55,698 bases of DNA from a virus: positions 1-55,698 of the IMG/VR virus record IMGVR_UViG_3300009706_000010; one strand, written 5' to 3'. The notes under the pieces are model-generated. The model was given only the letters and a program-made list of their open reading frames with translations. It made no database searches and had not been told where the DNA came from. Shown here one piece after another: positions 45,635-53,132 of this stretch (the stretch's first letter is position 1; every line of letters begins with the position of its first letter). The position numbers and the translations under genes were made by a program.

Positions 45635-47832
45635 GCCTCGCAGTCACGCGAGTCTGCGAGCGGCTGACGGGTGTCCAAGGCTCAGGCGACAACCTGAAGG
45701 CGAAGTGTCCGGCGCATGAGGACCGGGTGGCGAGTCTGTCGATCGGTGAGGGCAGCGGTGGCCGGGTGCTCCTGCATTGCCACGCTGGCTGCGCTCCGAC
45801 TGACATCGTGGCCGCTGCCGGGCTGACCTTCACGGATCTGTTCCCACCGAATGACGGCGCGACTGCGGTGCCGGACAGGGGCGAGGAAGCCTACTCTTAC
45901 ACTGATGCTGAGGGAGTGCCGGTCTATCAAGTAGTGAGGATGGCCGGGAAGGACTTCCGGCAACGGCGCCCGGATGGTTCCGGCGGGTGGATTTGGAAGA
46001 TGACCGGCGTGAAGCGTGTGCCTTTCCGGCTACCTGAGCTTCAGGGTGTCGAAACGGTCTTCGTCGTAGAGGGGGAGAAGGACTCGAACCGGCTCTGGTC
46101 GCACAGTATCCCTGCCACGACGAATTGCGGCGGCGCCGGGAAGTGGGGCGCGTCGGAGACAAAGGCGCTGAAGGCGGCAGGCTGCACACGAGTCGTCGTG
46201 CTGCCGGACAACGACCGCCCGGGGCTCAGCCATGCCGAGAACGTCGCACAGCGCTGCCGGGGCGCTGGCATGGCTGCAACGGTCATCCTCCTGCCCGGGC
46301 TCGACAGTCACGGAGATGTCTCGGACTGGCTGAGTGCCGGTAACTCGCCCGGGGATCTGCTGACGCTGGTCGGCGCGACACCCTACATCGTGCCTCCGGC
46401 TGGAGCGGTGGCGGCGCTGCCGGAGCTACCGGCACCGGCGGCAACCATCTTCGATGACCCGGCGAATGCCCATCGTGACCCGGCGACGGAAGCCGCGTTC
46501 GGGGAACGCTTCGCGGAGGAACATTCTCACATCTTCCGATTCGACATCCGGCGCAAGGCGTGGCTCAAGTATGAGGAGCCTCAGTGGAAGCTGGACCCGG
46601 GGAAGGTCGTTCGACGGGCGGCGCTCGACTACGTGCGAGCCCGGCAGGTTGAGGCGGTCACGCTGGTAGACATGGACAAGCGGCGGCGCCTGCTGAAGTT
46701 CGGCATCGCGTCCGAAACCAAGGCGGCGCTCGACCACATCGTATCGATCGCTGAGTGGCAGCCCGGGATGATGGACAGCGGCGAGGGATGGAACGCTGAC
46801 CCATGGCTGCTCGGTGTCCCGAACGGTGTCGTCGATCTGAGAACTGGCAACCTCCGGGCCGGGCATGCCGACGACCGTATCACGATGGTGGCCGGGGTGC
46901 CGTATGACGCTGAGGCTCAGTGTCCGCGCTGGTGGCGCTTCCTGATGGAAGTGTTCGAGAATGACACGGAGCTTGTAGACTTCGCGTGGAAACTGGCAGG
47001 CTACATGCTGACGGGGCGCACGACGGAGCAGATCATCACCATCTGCTACGGCCCGGGCGGCAACGGGAAGTCGCGGTTCCTCAGCGTCTTGAAAGCGGCA
47101 CTCGGCGACTACGGCGCCACGCTGCCCTTCTCCAGCTTGACCCATGTGCCGTCAGGAAATGAACCATCCAACGATCTCGCGGCGCTCGAAGGGAAGCGCT
47201 TGATCACGGCAAGCGAAATCAACGAAGGCGCTCGGCTGAACGAGGCTCGTCTGAAAAGCCTGACGGGTGAGGATGCGATCAGTGCTCGCTTCCTTTACGG
47301 GGAACACTTCACCTTCATGCCGGTCGGCAAGTTGATATTCAGCGTGAATCACAAGCCGGTCGTCAAGGATGACAGCCACGGGTTCTGGCGGCGCGTCCGG
47401 CTCTTGCCCTTCATGCACAAGTTTGAGGGCGCTGAACGCGATCTCGGGCTGGCGGAGAAGCTTACGGCTGAGATGCCCGGAATACTGGCGTGGGCGGTCC
47501 AAGGCTGCACGGCATGGCAGGAGGCAGGGGCTTTGCCTATCCCTGAGGCGATACGTGTCGCCACAAGCGAATACGAGGCCGACAGCGACCAATTAGCGGA
47601 GTTCATCCAGACTCGATGCGAGGTCCACGCCGATGAGACGACGCCGGGCGCGGCACTCTACAAGTCGTATCAGGAATGGTGCGATGCGAACAGGCTCGGG
47701 AAGTATGACCGGCTGACATCGAACGCTTTCGGGCGGCTGCTCGGCTCGAAATTCCGGAAAAAGCACACGGCGGGAGGCTCGGTTTACATAGGATTGGCTG
47801 TTAAGACGGGGATTCCGGGGCTCCGGGCATGA
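45631..47832 (+). CDS. Primase-helicase (P4/D5 type)
   Basis: A 733-residue replication protein. An N-terminal CHC2-like zinc finger (KCPAHED, Cys26/His29; LHCHAGC, Cys50/Cys54), a TOPRIM-like domain (FVVEGEKD, Glu148; VVLPDNDRPG, Asp193), then a D5-type SF3 helicase with Walker A CYGPGGNGKS (474-481) and LIFSVNHKPV, and a C-terminal winged-helix region (YQEWCDANRLGKYDRLT...). It should melt the origin, unwind and prime. The GTG start overlaps the previous stop by 4 bases. Confidence 0.92.
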   Translation: MSLAVTRVCERLTGVQGSGDNLKAKCPAHEDRVASLSIGEGSGGRVLLHCHAGCAPTDIVAAAGLTFTDLFPPNDGATAVPDRGEEAYSYTDAEGVPVYQVVRMAGKDFRQRRPDGSGGWIWKMTGVKRVPFRLPELQGVETVFVVEGEKDSNRLWSHSIPATTNCGGAGKWGASETKALKAAGCTRVVVLPDNDRPGLSHAENVAQRCRGAGMAATVILLPGLDSHGDVSDWLSAGNSPGDLLTLVGATPYIVPPAGAVAALPELPAPAATIFDDPANAHRDPATEAAFGERFAEEHSHIFRFDIRRKAWLKYEEPQWKLDPGKVVRRAALDYVRARQVEAVTLVDMDKRRRLLKFGIASETKAALDHIVSIAEWQPGMMDSGEGWNADPWLLGVPNGVVDLRTGNLRAGHADDRITMVAGVPYDAEAQCPRWWRFLMEVFENDTELVDFAWKLAGYMLTGRTTEQIITICYGPGGNGKSRFLSVLKAALGDYGATLPFSSLTHVPSGNEPSNDLAALEGKRLITASEINEGARLNEARLKSLTGEDAISARFLYGEHFTFMPVGKLIFSVNHKPVVKDDSHGFWRRVRLLPFMHKFEGAERDLGLAEKLTAEMPGILAWAVQGCTAWQEAGALPIPEAIRVATSEYEADSDQLAEFIQTRCEVHADETTPGAALYKSYQEWCDANRLGKYDRLTSNAFGRLLGSKFRKKHTAGGSVYIGLAVKTGIPGLRA

Positions 47833-48068
47833 AAATTCTGTCACTTTCGTCTACTTTAGTGCGGGATATTCCCCAAACTGAGGACACTTTAGGGCTTTTC
47901 ATGGCATGTCACGAAGGCCAGAAAAACGAAAGTGACAGAATTTTCCTAATGAATGACAGATTGAGGGCACTTAGAAAAACTCTGCTTTACAATTATTCTC
48001 TTATACAACTTCTTAAGAGAGAATATTCTGTCATACCGTCATTTATCGGTATGGCGCTTCAACGGTAA
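47829..48068 (+). CDS. Doubtful small ORF in AT-rich region
   Basis: A 79-residue frame (MKILSLSSTLVRDIPQTED...) whose ATG overlaps the primase stop by 4 bases. Its codon and base use are unlike every neighbour, and it spans a perfect inverted repeat and several repeated boxes. It may be a chance frame through a replication origin; a real small replication protein is possible. Confidence 0.3.
   Translation: MKILSLSSTLVRDIPQTEDTLGLFMACHEGQKNESDRIFLMNDRLRALRKTLLYNYSLIQLLKREYSVIPSFIGMALQR
47831..47945. repeat. Perfect 20-base inverted repeat
   Basis: GAAAATTCTGTCACTTTCGT at 47831-47850 is the exact reverse complement of 47926-47945, with 75 bases between. The left arm begins at the stop codon of the primase-helicase gene. 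Confidence 0.92.
47831..48060. other. Candidate replication origin (AT-rich, repeat-rich)
   Basis: About 230 bases much richer in A/T than the rest, directly after the primase-helicase gene. It holds a perfect 20-base inverted repeat, four copies of a TTCTGTCA-like box in both orientations (47836, 47933 and 47954 inverted, 48026), TCTCTTA/TAAGAGA (47997-48020) and ATACCG/CGGTAT (48033-48052). Repeats plus AT-rich DNA beside a helicase gene fit an origin; regulatory sites are the alternative. Confidence 0.6.
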
Positions 48069-48089
48069 TCGGATTCGGAGGTTACGACC

Positions 48090-48335
48090 ATGGCGACGAG
48101 CAACAGGATCAGCGGAACGATGAAGGCCGTGAAGCACGAGATGGGCTTCGGCTTCATCACACACGACGCGACCGGGCAGGACTACTTCATGCACCGAACC
48201 GCGTTCATCCTTAACGAGGGGCAGGACGCGGCGACGGAGTGGGAGACGCTAGAGGTTGACGATCGGGTGGAATTCGAGCCCGTCGAAGGCCCGAAGGGGC
48301 TCCGGGCTATCGAAGTCGTTCGGATAGACGGGTGA
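48090..48335 (+). CDS. Cold-shock-domain protein
   Basis: An 81-residue CSD/OB-fold protein: GTMKAVKHEMGFGFITHD (RNP1-like GFGFI) and QDYFMHRTAF (RNP2-like, FMH) are diagnostic. It binds single-stranded RNA or DNA and could act as RNA chaperone. A strong GGAGG SD precedes the start. First gene after the candidate origin. Confidence 0.85.
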   Translation: MATSNRISGTMKAVKHEMGFGFITHDATGQDYFMHRTAFILNEGQDAATEWETLEVDDRVEFEPVEGPKGLRAIEVVRIDG

Positions 48336-48838
48336 GCGGCGGTCACGAGCCGATTCAACAGCCCGGGAAGTCGAAGCAGTCGTTTTCAACACCTGCGGAC
48401 TTCATGGCTGCTGTGAAGACACGATTCCGTATCGAGCAGTTCGCTCACGACTTCGCGGCTGAGCGGTCGAATACGAAGGCCCGGCACTGGTTCGGGCGCG
48501 GCATCGATGCGCTGAGTTTTGAAGACTGGAGCGCCTACATTCCGGAACGAGAGTGGGGCTGGCTGAATCCGGAGTTCGGGCATATTCGGCCATGGGCTGA
48601 ACGGTGCGTTGAAACCGGCTGGATGGACCGGAACATTATGCTGCTCACTCCGGCGGCTGTCGGATCGAACTGGTATCGGGAGGTGGTAGAGCCGCATGGG
48701 TATTGCCTGTTCCTGAACGGGCGGCTACACTTCGATCCAGCGCATCCCACATGGGGTTATCCGAAGGACTGCATGTTGTCGCTGTTCGGGCCGGGCTTTC
48801 ACGGATATTCGAACGACACATGGGCATGGAGGTCATGA
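48332..48838 (+). CDS. Phage Dam-family N6-adenine methyltransferase, altered motif
   Basis: A 168-residue protein with the layout of phage Dam (DNA_N-6-adenine-MTase) proteins: QSFSTPADFMAAVKTRF, FAHDFAAERSNTKA, WGWLNPEFGHIRPWAERCVETG, IMLLTPAAVGSNWYREVV, CLFLNGRLHF and YPKDCMLSLFGPG. The catalytic (D/N)PP(Y/F) motif reads NPEF, with the second proline replaced by Glu, so activity may be lost or altered. The GTG start overlaps the cold-shock gene stop. Confidence 0.82.
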   Translation: MSGGHEPIQQPGKSKQSFSTPADFMAAVKTRFRIEQFAHDFAAERSNTKARHWFGRGIDALSFEDWSAYIPEREWGWLNPEFGHIRPWAERCVETGWMDRNIMLLTPAAVGSNWYREVVEPHGYCLFLNGRLHFDPAHPTWGYPKDCMLSLFGPGFHGYSNDTWAWRS

Positions 48839-49158
48839 TGCACCGATTCAGTGCGGAGCGATTGGCGGCGTATACGAAACTGCTGAGGAAGCGCGACCTG
48901 ACGGACCCGTCTCCGGACGGGAAACCGGACATATTCGACAATTTCGCACTCCTGCGGGGTAAGGCGCCACGCTCGCGGCGAGGGCATCGGCAGACATGCG
49001 CCGGGAGCCCGGACCGGATGCGAACGACGTGGCTACGGGCGGCGCAGGGGTGGACACAGCTTCGCCTTGCCACTAGCGATGGTGTCCTGAACGGATGGAA
49101 GTCGGCGCGGACACACCGGAGCCGCAGGGACAGAGTTGTGATGCTTCGGCGTGGGTAG
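48835..49158 (+). CDS. Basic hypothetical protein
   Basis: A 107-residue, very basic protein (RGKAPRSRRGHRQTC, SARTHRSRRDRVVMLRRG) starting at an ATGA overlap with the Dam-like gene. No domain is recognised. Nucleic-acid binding is likely from charge. Confidence 0.55.
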   Translation: MMHRFSAERLAAYTKLLRKRDLTDPSPDGKPDIFDNFALLRGKAPRSRRGHRQTCAGSPDRMRTTWLRAAQGWTQLRLATSDGVLNGWKSARTHRSRRDRVVMLRRG

Positions 49159-49179
49159 TATGGTAAGGTCGAACGGACG

Positions 49180-49728
49180 ATGACGACGGGCCGATTGACA
49201 CCAGCACCTTTGATTGTCGGCGGGTTCTCGCTTGAGGACCGGCAGGCGGTCCCGATAGGTGAGCCAACCCTCGAAGGATTCCTCGAAGCTGTCTCCGCAT
49301 GCCGGTTCATGGTCGCGAATGCTGAGATGTGGCTTGGCGACCTCCTGAACTACGGTGAGGCAGCCTACGGTGAGAAATACTCGCAGGCAATCGACGCCAC
49401 AGGGCTGTCCTATTCAACGCTGGCGAATGTCGCATCGGTCGCGAAGCGTGTGCCAATTTCCCGCAGGCGGGAAGATCTGACCTTCGGCCATCATGAAGCG
49501 GTGGCGAAACTGGAGCCGCAGCAGCAGGTGGATTGGCTGGAGCATGCGGCGGTTACCGGCACACGGCGCGATGACCTGAGAACACAGATCAAGTCGGCAG
49601 GGACGCAGGCGAGCAATCCGAGAGTCAAGCTGTGGCTCTTGGTCGAATGCAACGACATCGCCGATCAGGTTGCGCTGCGCGATCGGATGGTGTCAGAGGG
49701 GCGAATTGTCAAGCTAACAGCGGAGTAG
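49180..49728 (+). CDS. LmbU-like regulatory protein
   Basis: A 182-residue protein. EMWLGDLLNYGEAAYGEKYSQAIDATGLSYSTLANVASVAKRVPISRRREDLTFGHHEAVAKLEPQQQ-type helical sequence follows the recurrent pattern of phage and LmbU-like putative DNA-binding regulators. A weak promoter-like TTGTGA-17-TATGGT lies upstream, ending near 49163. Specific target unknown. Confidence 0.7.
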   Translation: MTTGRLTPAPLIVGGFSLEDRQAVPIGEPTLEGFLEAVSACRFMVANAEMWLGDLLNYGEAAYGEKYSQAIDATGLSYSTLANVASVAKRVPISRRREDLTFGHHEAVAKLEPQQQVDWLEHAAVTGTRRDDLRTQIKSAGTQASNPRVKLWLLVECNDIADQVALRDRMVSEGRIVKLTAE

Positions 49729-49738
49729 GAGACGACGA

Positions 49739-49858
49739 ATGACGTTCAAGATAGCGGTGGATGGTATACGCCGTCCCGGCTTCGGGAAAATACAAGTCAC
49801 TGAAGGCGTGAAGCTGTTCAACGAAGGAGGCGCAAGTGACGGCCTTCTGGAAACCTGA
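49739..49858 (+). CDS. Very small hypothetical protein
   Basis: A 39-residue protein (MTFKIAVDGIRRPGFGKIQ...) preceded by GGAGACG and overlapping the next gene, whose SD (AAGGAGG) lies inside it. No known family. Confidence 0.45.
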   Translation: MTFKIAVDGIRRPGFGKIQVTEGVKLFNEGGASDGLLET

Positions 49859-50696
49859 TTATACGAAGGAACGTGCGGCTCGGAAGCTGGCCGTGAAGGC
49901 TGAAGACCGGGCAAGCTCGGCGGTGGTGGGCTCAGGCAAGCGGAGCGGTGGACGCTGCGAGGTGCGCGAGCTTCAGGGCATGACATCGGTTCGATGCGGT
50001 CGCGGCGCGATAGAGGTGCACCACATGATCGGCGGTCGCGGCAAGCGTGGCCGGGGTGCATCGGCGACGGCTGAGTGCAAACAGCATGTGTGCACGGCTT
50101 GTCATCAGGACATCACGGGCGGCATAGGCGGTCGGCGCTTAATCCTCCTCGCTGCGCCGGGCGATGTTCCTAACTACTTAGATGTGTATATGAGGGCGGC
50201 AATGAGGAAGGCGGCACGGCGATACTGGCGCGATGTCACGCCGGAGCAGCTTCACGCTCGCCGCGCTGGCTTGCGCACGACACTATTGTCGAAGCCTCCG
50301 CGACCACGGTCTGGTAACGTCTATAGTCGGACAAAAAGTGGCAAGCGAGCCGACCTTGGTGGGCAGTTTTTTCGGTCAGCATGGGAGGCAAACTACGCTC
50401 GATATTTGAATTGGTTGATTGCGCGGGGGAAGCTTCGCGAGTGGTCCTTTGAGCCGCGCACCTTTGTGTTCCATGGCGTGACTCGGGGCGTCTTGACCTA
50501 CACACCTGATTTCTTAGTCGTGGAGTCTGATGGGTCTAGCTGTTGGCATGAAGTCAAAGGGTGGATGGACGCGAAAAGCAAGGCGAAGTTGAAGCGCTTC
50601 GCGAAGTTTTACCCTGACGAGAGATTGATTGTCATTGGCGCCACGGAATACAAGGCGCTGTCGAAGTGGTCAGGGTTGATACCGGGGTGGGAATGA
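49836..50696 (+). CDS. HNH domain fused to PD-(D/E)XK nuclease (DUF1064-like)
   Basis: A 286-residue protein with two nuclease modules. Residues about 40-95 form an HNH-like zinc finger (Cys41, Cys54, VHH 61-63, CTACH 86-90). Residues about 175-275 form a DUF1064-like PD-(D/E)XK domain: GGQFFRSAWEANYARYL (Glu184), YTPDFLVVE (Asp225), CWHEVKGWM (Glu239, Lys241). The DNA of the second half (from about 50280) is visibly more A/T-rich. DUF1064-type enzymes may resolve Holliday junctions or cut phage DNA. Confidence 0.8.
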   Translation: MTAFWKPDYTKERAARKLAVKAEDRASSAVVGSGKRSGGRCEVRELQGMTSVRCGRGAIEVHHMIGGRGKRGRGASATAECKQHVCTACHQDITGGIGGRRLILLAAPGDVPNYLDVYMRAAMRKAARRYWRDVTPEQLHARRAGLRTTLLSKPPRPRSGNVYSRTKSGKRADLGGQFFRSAWEANYARYLNWLIARGKLREWSFEPRTFVFHGVTRGVLTYTPDFLVVESDGSSCWHEVKGWMDAKSKAKLKRFAKFYPDERLIVIGATEYKALSKWSGLIPGWE

Positions 50697-50722
50697 CGGA
50701 AATCACGATCGAGGAGGTCTGA

Positions 50723-50923
50723 GTGGAAGCGATTACGGTATCGTGGTCATGCGCGAAATGTGAGAGGCAGGGCGGTATGAACCTACTCCCAACGTCCACC
50801 GAGTCAGAACCGGAGACGGGAGCGCGGCATCAGCGGTGGACTCGGGCTTACTGTGTCCCTGACTGCCTGTTCCGAATCCCTGCGGCGCCCGGCTGCACCT
50901 TCAAGCTTCACACTATCGACTGA
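50723..50923 (+). CDS. Small Cys-containing protein
   Basis: A 66-residue protein from a GTG with GAGGAGG upstream. SWSCAKCERQGG and CVPDCLF suggest a zinc-ribbon. Overlaps the next gene by one base. Function unknown. Confidence 0.6.
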   Translation: MEAITVSWSCAKCERQGGMNLLPTSTESEPETGARHQRWTRAYCVPDCLFRIPAAPGCTFKLHTID

Positions 50924-51156
50924 TGGCGAAGGAATGGCCCATTGAGAGGATGCACCGGGAGCATGGCCGGGACTCGGAGAACGCCTGCGGTGATTGTCGC
51001 TTCTGCGTCCAGCTTCAGAAGCCTCACTTTGCTCGGGGCCATGTCATGAAGTCTTACTGTTTCAAGGCTCCGGCGCGGCTGAATGCCCACGGCGAAACGA
51101 TGCGACCGATTTGGCTGAAGCGCTGGACCGCTTGCGGGTTACATGAAACCGAATAG
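50923..51156 (+). CDS. Small Cys-containing protein
   Basis: A 77-residue protein with ACGDCRFCVQL, SYCF and a final TACG: four or five cysteines for a metal site. TGATG coupling to the gene before and overlap with the gene after. No family recognised. Confidence 0.6.
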   Translation: MAKEWPIERMHREHGRDSENACGDCRFCVQLQKPHFARGHVMKSYCFKAPARLNAHGETMRPIWLKRWTACGLHETE

Positions 51157-51352
51157 GCGGCAGTTCCTCGCGGCGCTCGCGGCTGTCCAGCTGGCGGCGG
51201 CGCTTCCGGCATCCATGCCAAACGTCGTATGGACAACCGTCGTGTCCGCCGATGGTGATGGCGGGTTCTTGGTCACGCAAGAGGTCGCGGAGTGGCTACT
51301 CGCGAACCCGGGTGACTCGGAGCGCGGCGAATTAACGAGGCTTGGGTTCTGA
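51143..51352 (+). CDS. Small exported protein with Tat-like signal
   Basis: A 69-residue protein. MKPNRRQFLAALAAVQLAAALPASMP has the twin-arginine pattern (RRQFL), a hydrophobic segment and an A-x-A-type cleavage region near residue 24. The mature part would be only about 45 residues (VVWTTVVSADGDGGFLV...). Export by the host Tat system is predicted from sequence alone. Confidence 0.6.
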   Translation: MKPNRRQFLAALAAVQLAAALPASMPNVVWTTVVSADGDGGFLVTQEVAEWLLANPGDSERGELTRLGF

Positions 51353-51774
51353 TGCCTGAAGCGTTGAAGAAACCATGCGCGGTGCGAGGCGGCGGGTGTC
51401 CTGAACTGGTCGCTGACGGCTGCTGCCCGGCCCACACGCGACAACAGGAAGCCTACCGGGGCTCGGCTGCCTCCCGTGGCTACGATTCGCACTGGTCGAA
51501 GGTCTTTCGGCCTGCGTTCTTCCGGGCGTTGATTCGTCATGGCATCACGCCGGTGTGCGGCGAAGCGCTGCCGTGGGGACCACGAGCAGCTACCCTGAAG
51601 GCGAGCGCCTGTCACAAGGCCGGGTTGCTTCAGGCGCGGACGCTGCACCTTGACCACACGCCTCCGTTGGAAGACCACGAGCGGCAGAGCCGTTCAGCGG
51701 TGGAAGACATGGGGCGTATCGGGCTGCTGTGCCGGTCGTGCCATGCGCGGAAAACACAGGAGGAGAATCGATGA
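51352..51774 (+). CDS. HNH endonuclease
   Basis: A 140-residue protein. CAVRGGGCPELVADGCCPAH, YRGSAASRGYDSHWSKVFRPAFF, LHLDHTPPL (the His of the HNH core) and LLCRSCHARKTQEE are characteristic of phage HNH proteins of this size. It is the third HNH protein in the genome. It could function in packaging or as a free-standing homing enzyme. Confidence 0.85.
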   Translation: MPEALKKPCAVRGGGCPELVADGCCPAHTRQQEAYRGSAASRGYDSHWSKVFRPAFFRALIRHGITPVCGEALPWGPRAATLKASACHKAGLLQARTLHLDHTPPLEDHERQSRSAVEDMGRIGLLCRSCHARKTQEENR

Positions 51775-51935
51775 AGCACCGGGAAGGGTGTCCGAAACTG
51801 ACGGTTATAGCCGACATGGAAGACTGCATCTGTCAGAGGATTGGGGCCGGTGAATTGGCCTTCCGGATCGTTGGCGGCGCGGCGCTGCTCGCCTTGTATT
51901 TCTACACGGCTCAGTTCATCCCATGGAAACAGTGA
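51771..51935 (+). CDS. Small membrane protein
   Basis: A 54-residue protein: hydrophilic N-terminus with three cysteines (REGCPKLTVIADMEDCICQ) and one membrane helix (LAFRIVGGAALLALYFYTAQFI). SD AGGAGG precedes the start. Unknown function. Confidence 0.6.
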   Translation: MKHREGCPKLTVIADMEDCICQRIGAGELAFRIVGGAALLALYFYTAQFIPWKQ

Positions 51936-52108
51936 CGCCTCAGCCGTCATGCGCGTTCGCTCCCTGCGCTGAAGTTACAAAGTGCGCCATGGTCGGAGGC
52001 TGCCCGAACAGGAAGGCGGCGAAAACGGAACGAGAACTCGCGGCATACGTGAAACCGGCTGACGGCTCGCCGGGGCCGCGCCTGCTGTCGGCGATGTTCC
52101 AGATTTAA
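51923..52108 (+). CDS. Small Cys-rich protein
   Basis: A 61-residue protein (METVTPQPSCAFAPCAEVTKCAMVGGCPNRK...) with four cysteines spaced 4-5 residues apart at its start, likely metal-binding. Overlaps the membrane protein gene. No family recognised. Confidence 0.55.
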   Translation: METVTPQPSCAFAPCAEVTKCAMVGGCPNRKAAKTERELAAYVKPADGSPGPRLLSAMFQI

Positions 52109-52118
52109 CGGAGGGACA

Positions 52119-52343
52119 ATGGATCTCGAAGCGTTCTTTGAGCTTCAGTTGCGGCGGGTGCGGATGGGCTCGGCCACCTACTCCGTTAAGAGCGGTGACG
52201 CGCCGCATTGTGAGCCGCTGCGCCCACGGCAGGGCGCAAGATTCCGCTGTGCTTGCGGAAGGGTCCGGCCCGGCGACCGTGCGCGATGCAGGCATTGTGC
52301 AGGGCTGGGTAGGCAAATCTCACGAAGGGAAAATAGTTCTTGA
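52119..52343 (+). CDS. Small basic zinc-finger-like protein
   Basis: A 74-residue protein with a strong SD (GGAGGG). FRCACGRVRPGDRARCRHCAG is a CxCx10CxxC zinc-ribbon-like motif. It ends on the TGA inside TTGACA of promoter 12 (ENSS-stop). Confidence 0.62.
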   Translation: MDLEAFFELQLRRVRMGSATYSVKSGDAPHCEPLRPRQGARFRCACGRVRPGDRARCRHCAGLGRQISRRENSS

Positions 52344-52376
52344 CATCCACGGCGGGTTGATATTATCATTCTGGAT
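52330..52376 (+). promoter_or_regulatory. Early promoter-operator 12 (leaderless)
   Basis: GAAAATAG, TTGACA at 52340, an 18-base spacer, TATCAT at 52364 within TGATA-T-TATCA, ATG 7 bases later. It lies 10 kb from the previous copy. Confidence 0.88.
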
Positions 52377-52607
52377 ATGGACATCATGCATAACGGAGCG
52401 GCGGCAAAGGCGGCGATCGAGGATGCGGCTCACGATGAGTCGATGCGGCGAGTCGCGGCTTTCAACGAAGATGGCAGCGACGGATTCCTCGATGAGTGGA
52501 TGGACGACACGCTGCACAATGCGAGCGTGGAAGCCGCTGCGGCTCCGGTCGCTGATGACCACGACGAAATGCTCGGCGAATTGCTCGGCGATGAGATCCT
52601 GTTTTAA
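52377..52607 (+). CDS. Small acidic early protein
   Basis: A 76-residue, strongly acidic protein (MDIMHNGAAAKAAIEDAAHDES..., DDHDEMLGELLGDEILF) predicted to be leaderless at promoter 12. Net charge and small size recall DNA-mimic inhibitors, but this is only a composition argument. No family recognised. Confidence 0.62.
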   Translation: MDIMHNGAAAKAAIEDAAHDESMRRVAAFNEDGSDGFLDEWMDDTLHNASVEAAAAPVADDHDEMLGELLGDEILF

Positions 52608-52638
52608 CAGCGCAGCGACGACGACGACGGAGGACACC

Positions 52639-53073
52639 ATGCGATTGAGAAACACCACGGACATTCCGAACGAGACGATTCGCGAGGTCGTTCGATTCAC
52701 TTGCCCGTCTGGCGTAAGCGGCTACGATGTAAAGGTTGCTCAGAACCACACTAGCAGGCTGAAGGGGAAGGCATACCCGCAAGGCAGCGGACTACACTCT
52801 ACGGCTTCGCCGTTCATCAACCTATATATCGGCGCGGCTAGCGAGTTCCCCGCACCGCCGGTCGAAGTGCGACACCGGCCCGGATACCTGCCGATGCCGT
52901 ATTTCGCCACGCAGCTTGAAGCGTTGGTCTATCTTGCCGCCCACGAGTTGCGGCACCTCTGGCAAGCGCGAGTAAAGAGAGGTCGGCGAGTATGGGGTGC
53001 GAAAGGACAATTCTCCGAACGAGACGCTGACGCCTACGCGCTAAAAACACTGAGGGCATGGCGCCGAAAATAA
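52639..53073 (+). CDS. Putative zinc metallopeptidase-like protein
   Basis: A 144-residue protein. LAAHELRHLWQ contains an HExxH-type zinc motif (HELRH) and the downstream FSERDADAYALKTL can supply the third ligand (Glu or Asp), the layout of small gluzincin-like phage proteins. The leader contains GACGACGACGACGG and GGAGG. The start follows promoter 12's first gene. Substrate unknown. Confidence 0.68.
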   Translation: MRLRNTTDIPNETIREVVRFTCPSGVSGYDVKVAQNHTSRLKGKAYPQGSGLHSTASPFINLYIGAASEFPAPPVEVRHRPGYLPMPYFATQLEALVYLAAHELRHLWQARVKRGRRVWGAKGQFSERDADAYALKTLRAWRRK

Positions 53074-53087
53074 AAGTTCTCGAAACT

Positions 53088-53132
53088 GAAAATAGTTCTT
53101 GACTCTCACGCTCATTTTGTTAATATCAATTC
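53088..53132 (+). promoter_or_regulatory. Early promoter 13 (class II, leaderless)
   Basis: GAAAATAG, TTGACT at 53099, 16-base spacer, TAATAT at 53121 within TGTTA-A-TATCA, ATG 6 bases after the -10. Confidence 0.85.

Noticed and set aside
52138-52638. Long open frame through promoter 12 joined to the metallopeptidase gene
   Set aside because: The first part crosses promoter 12 and overlaps two better supported small genes; the SD-preceded ATG at 52639 is the sensible start.
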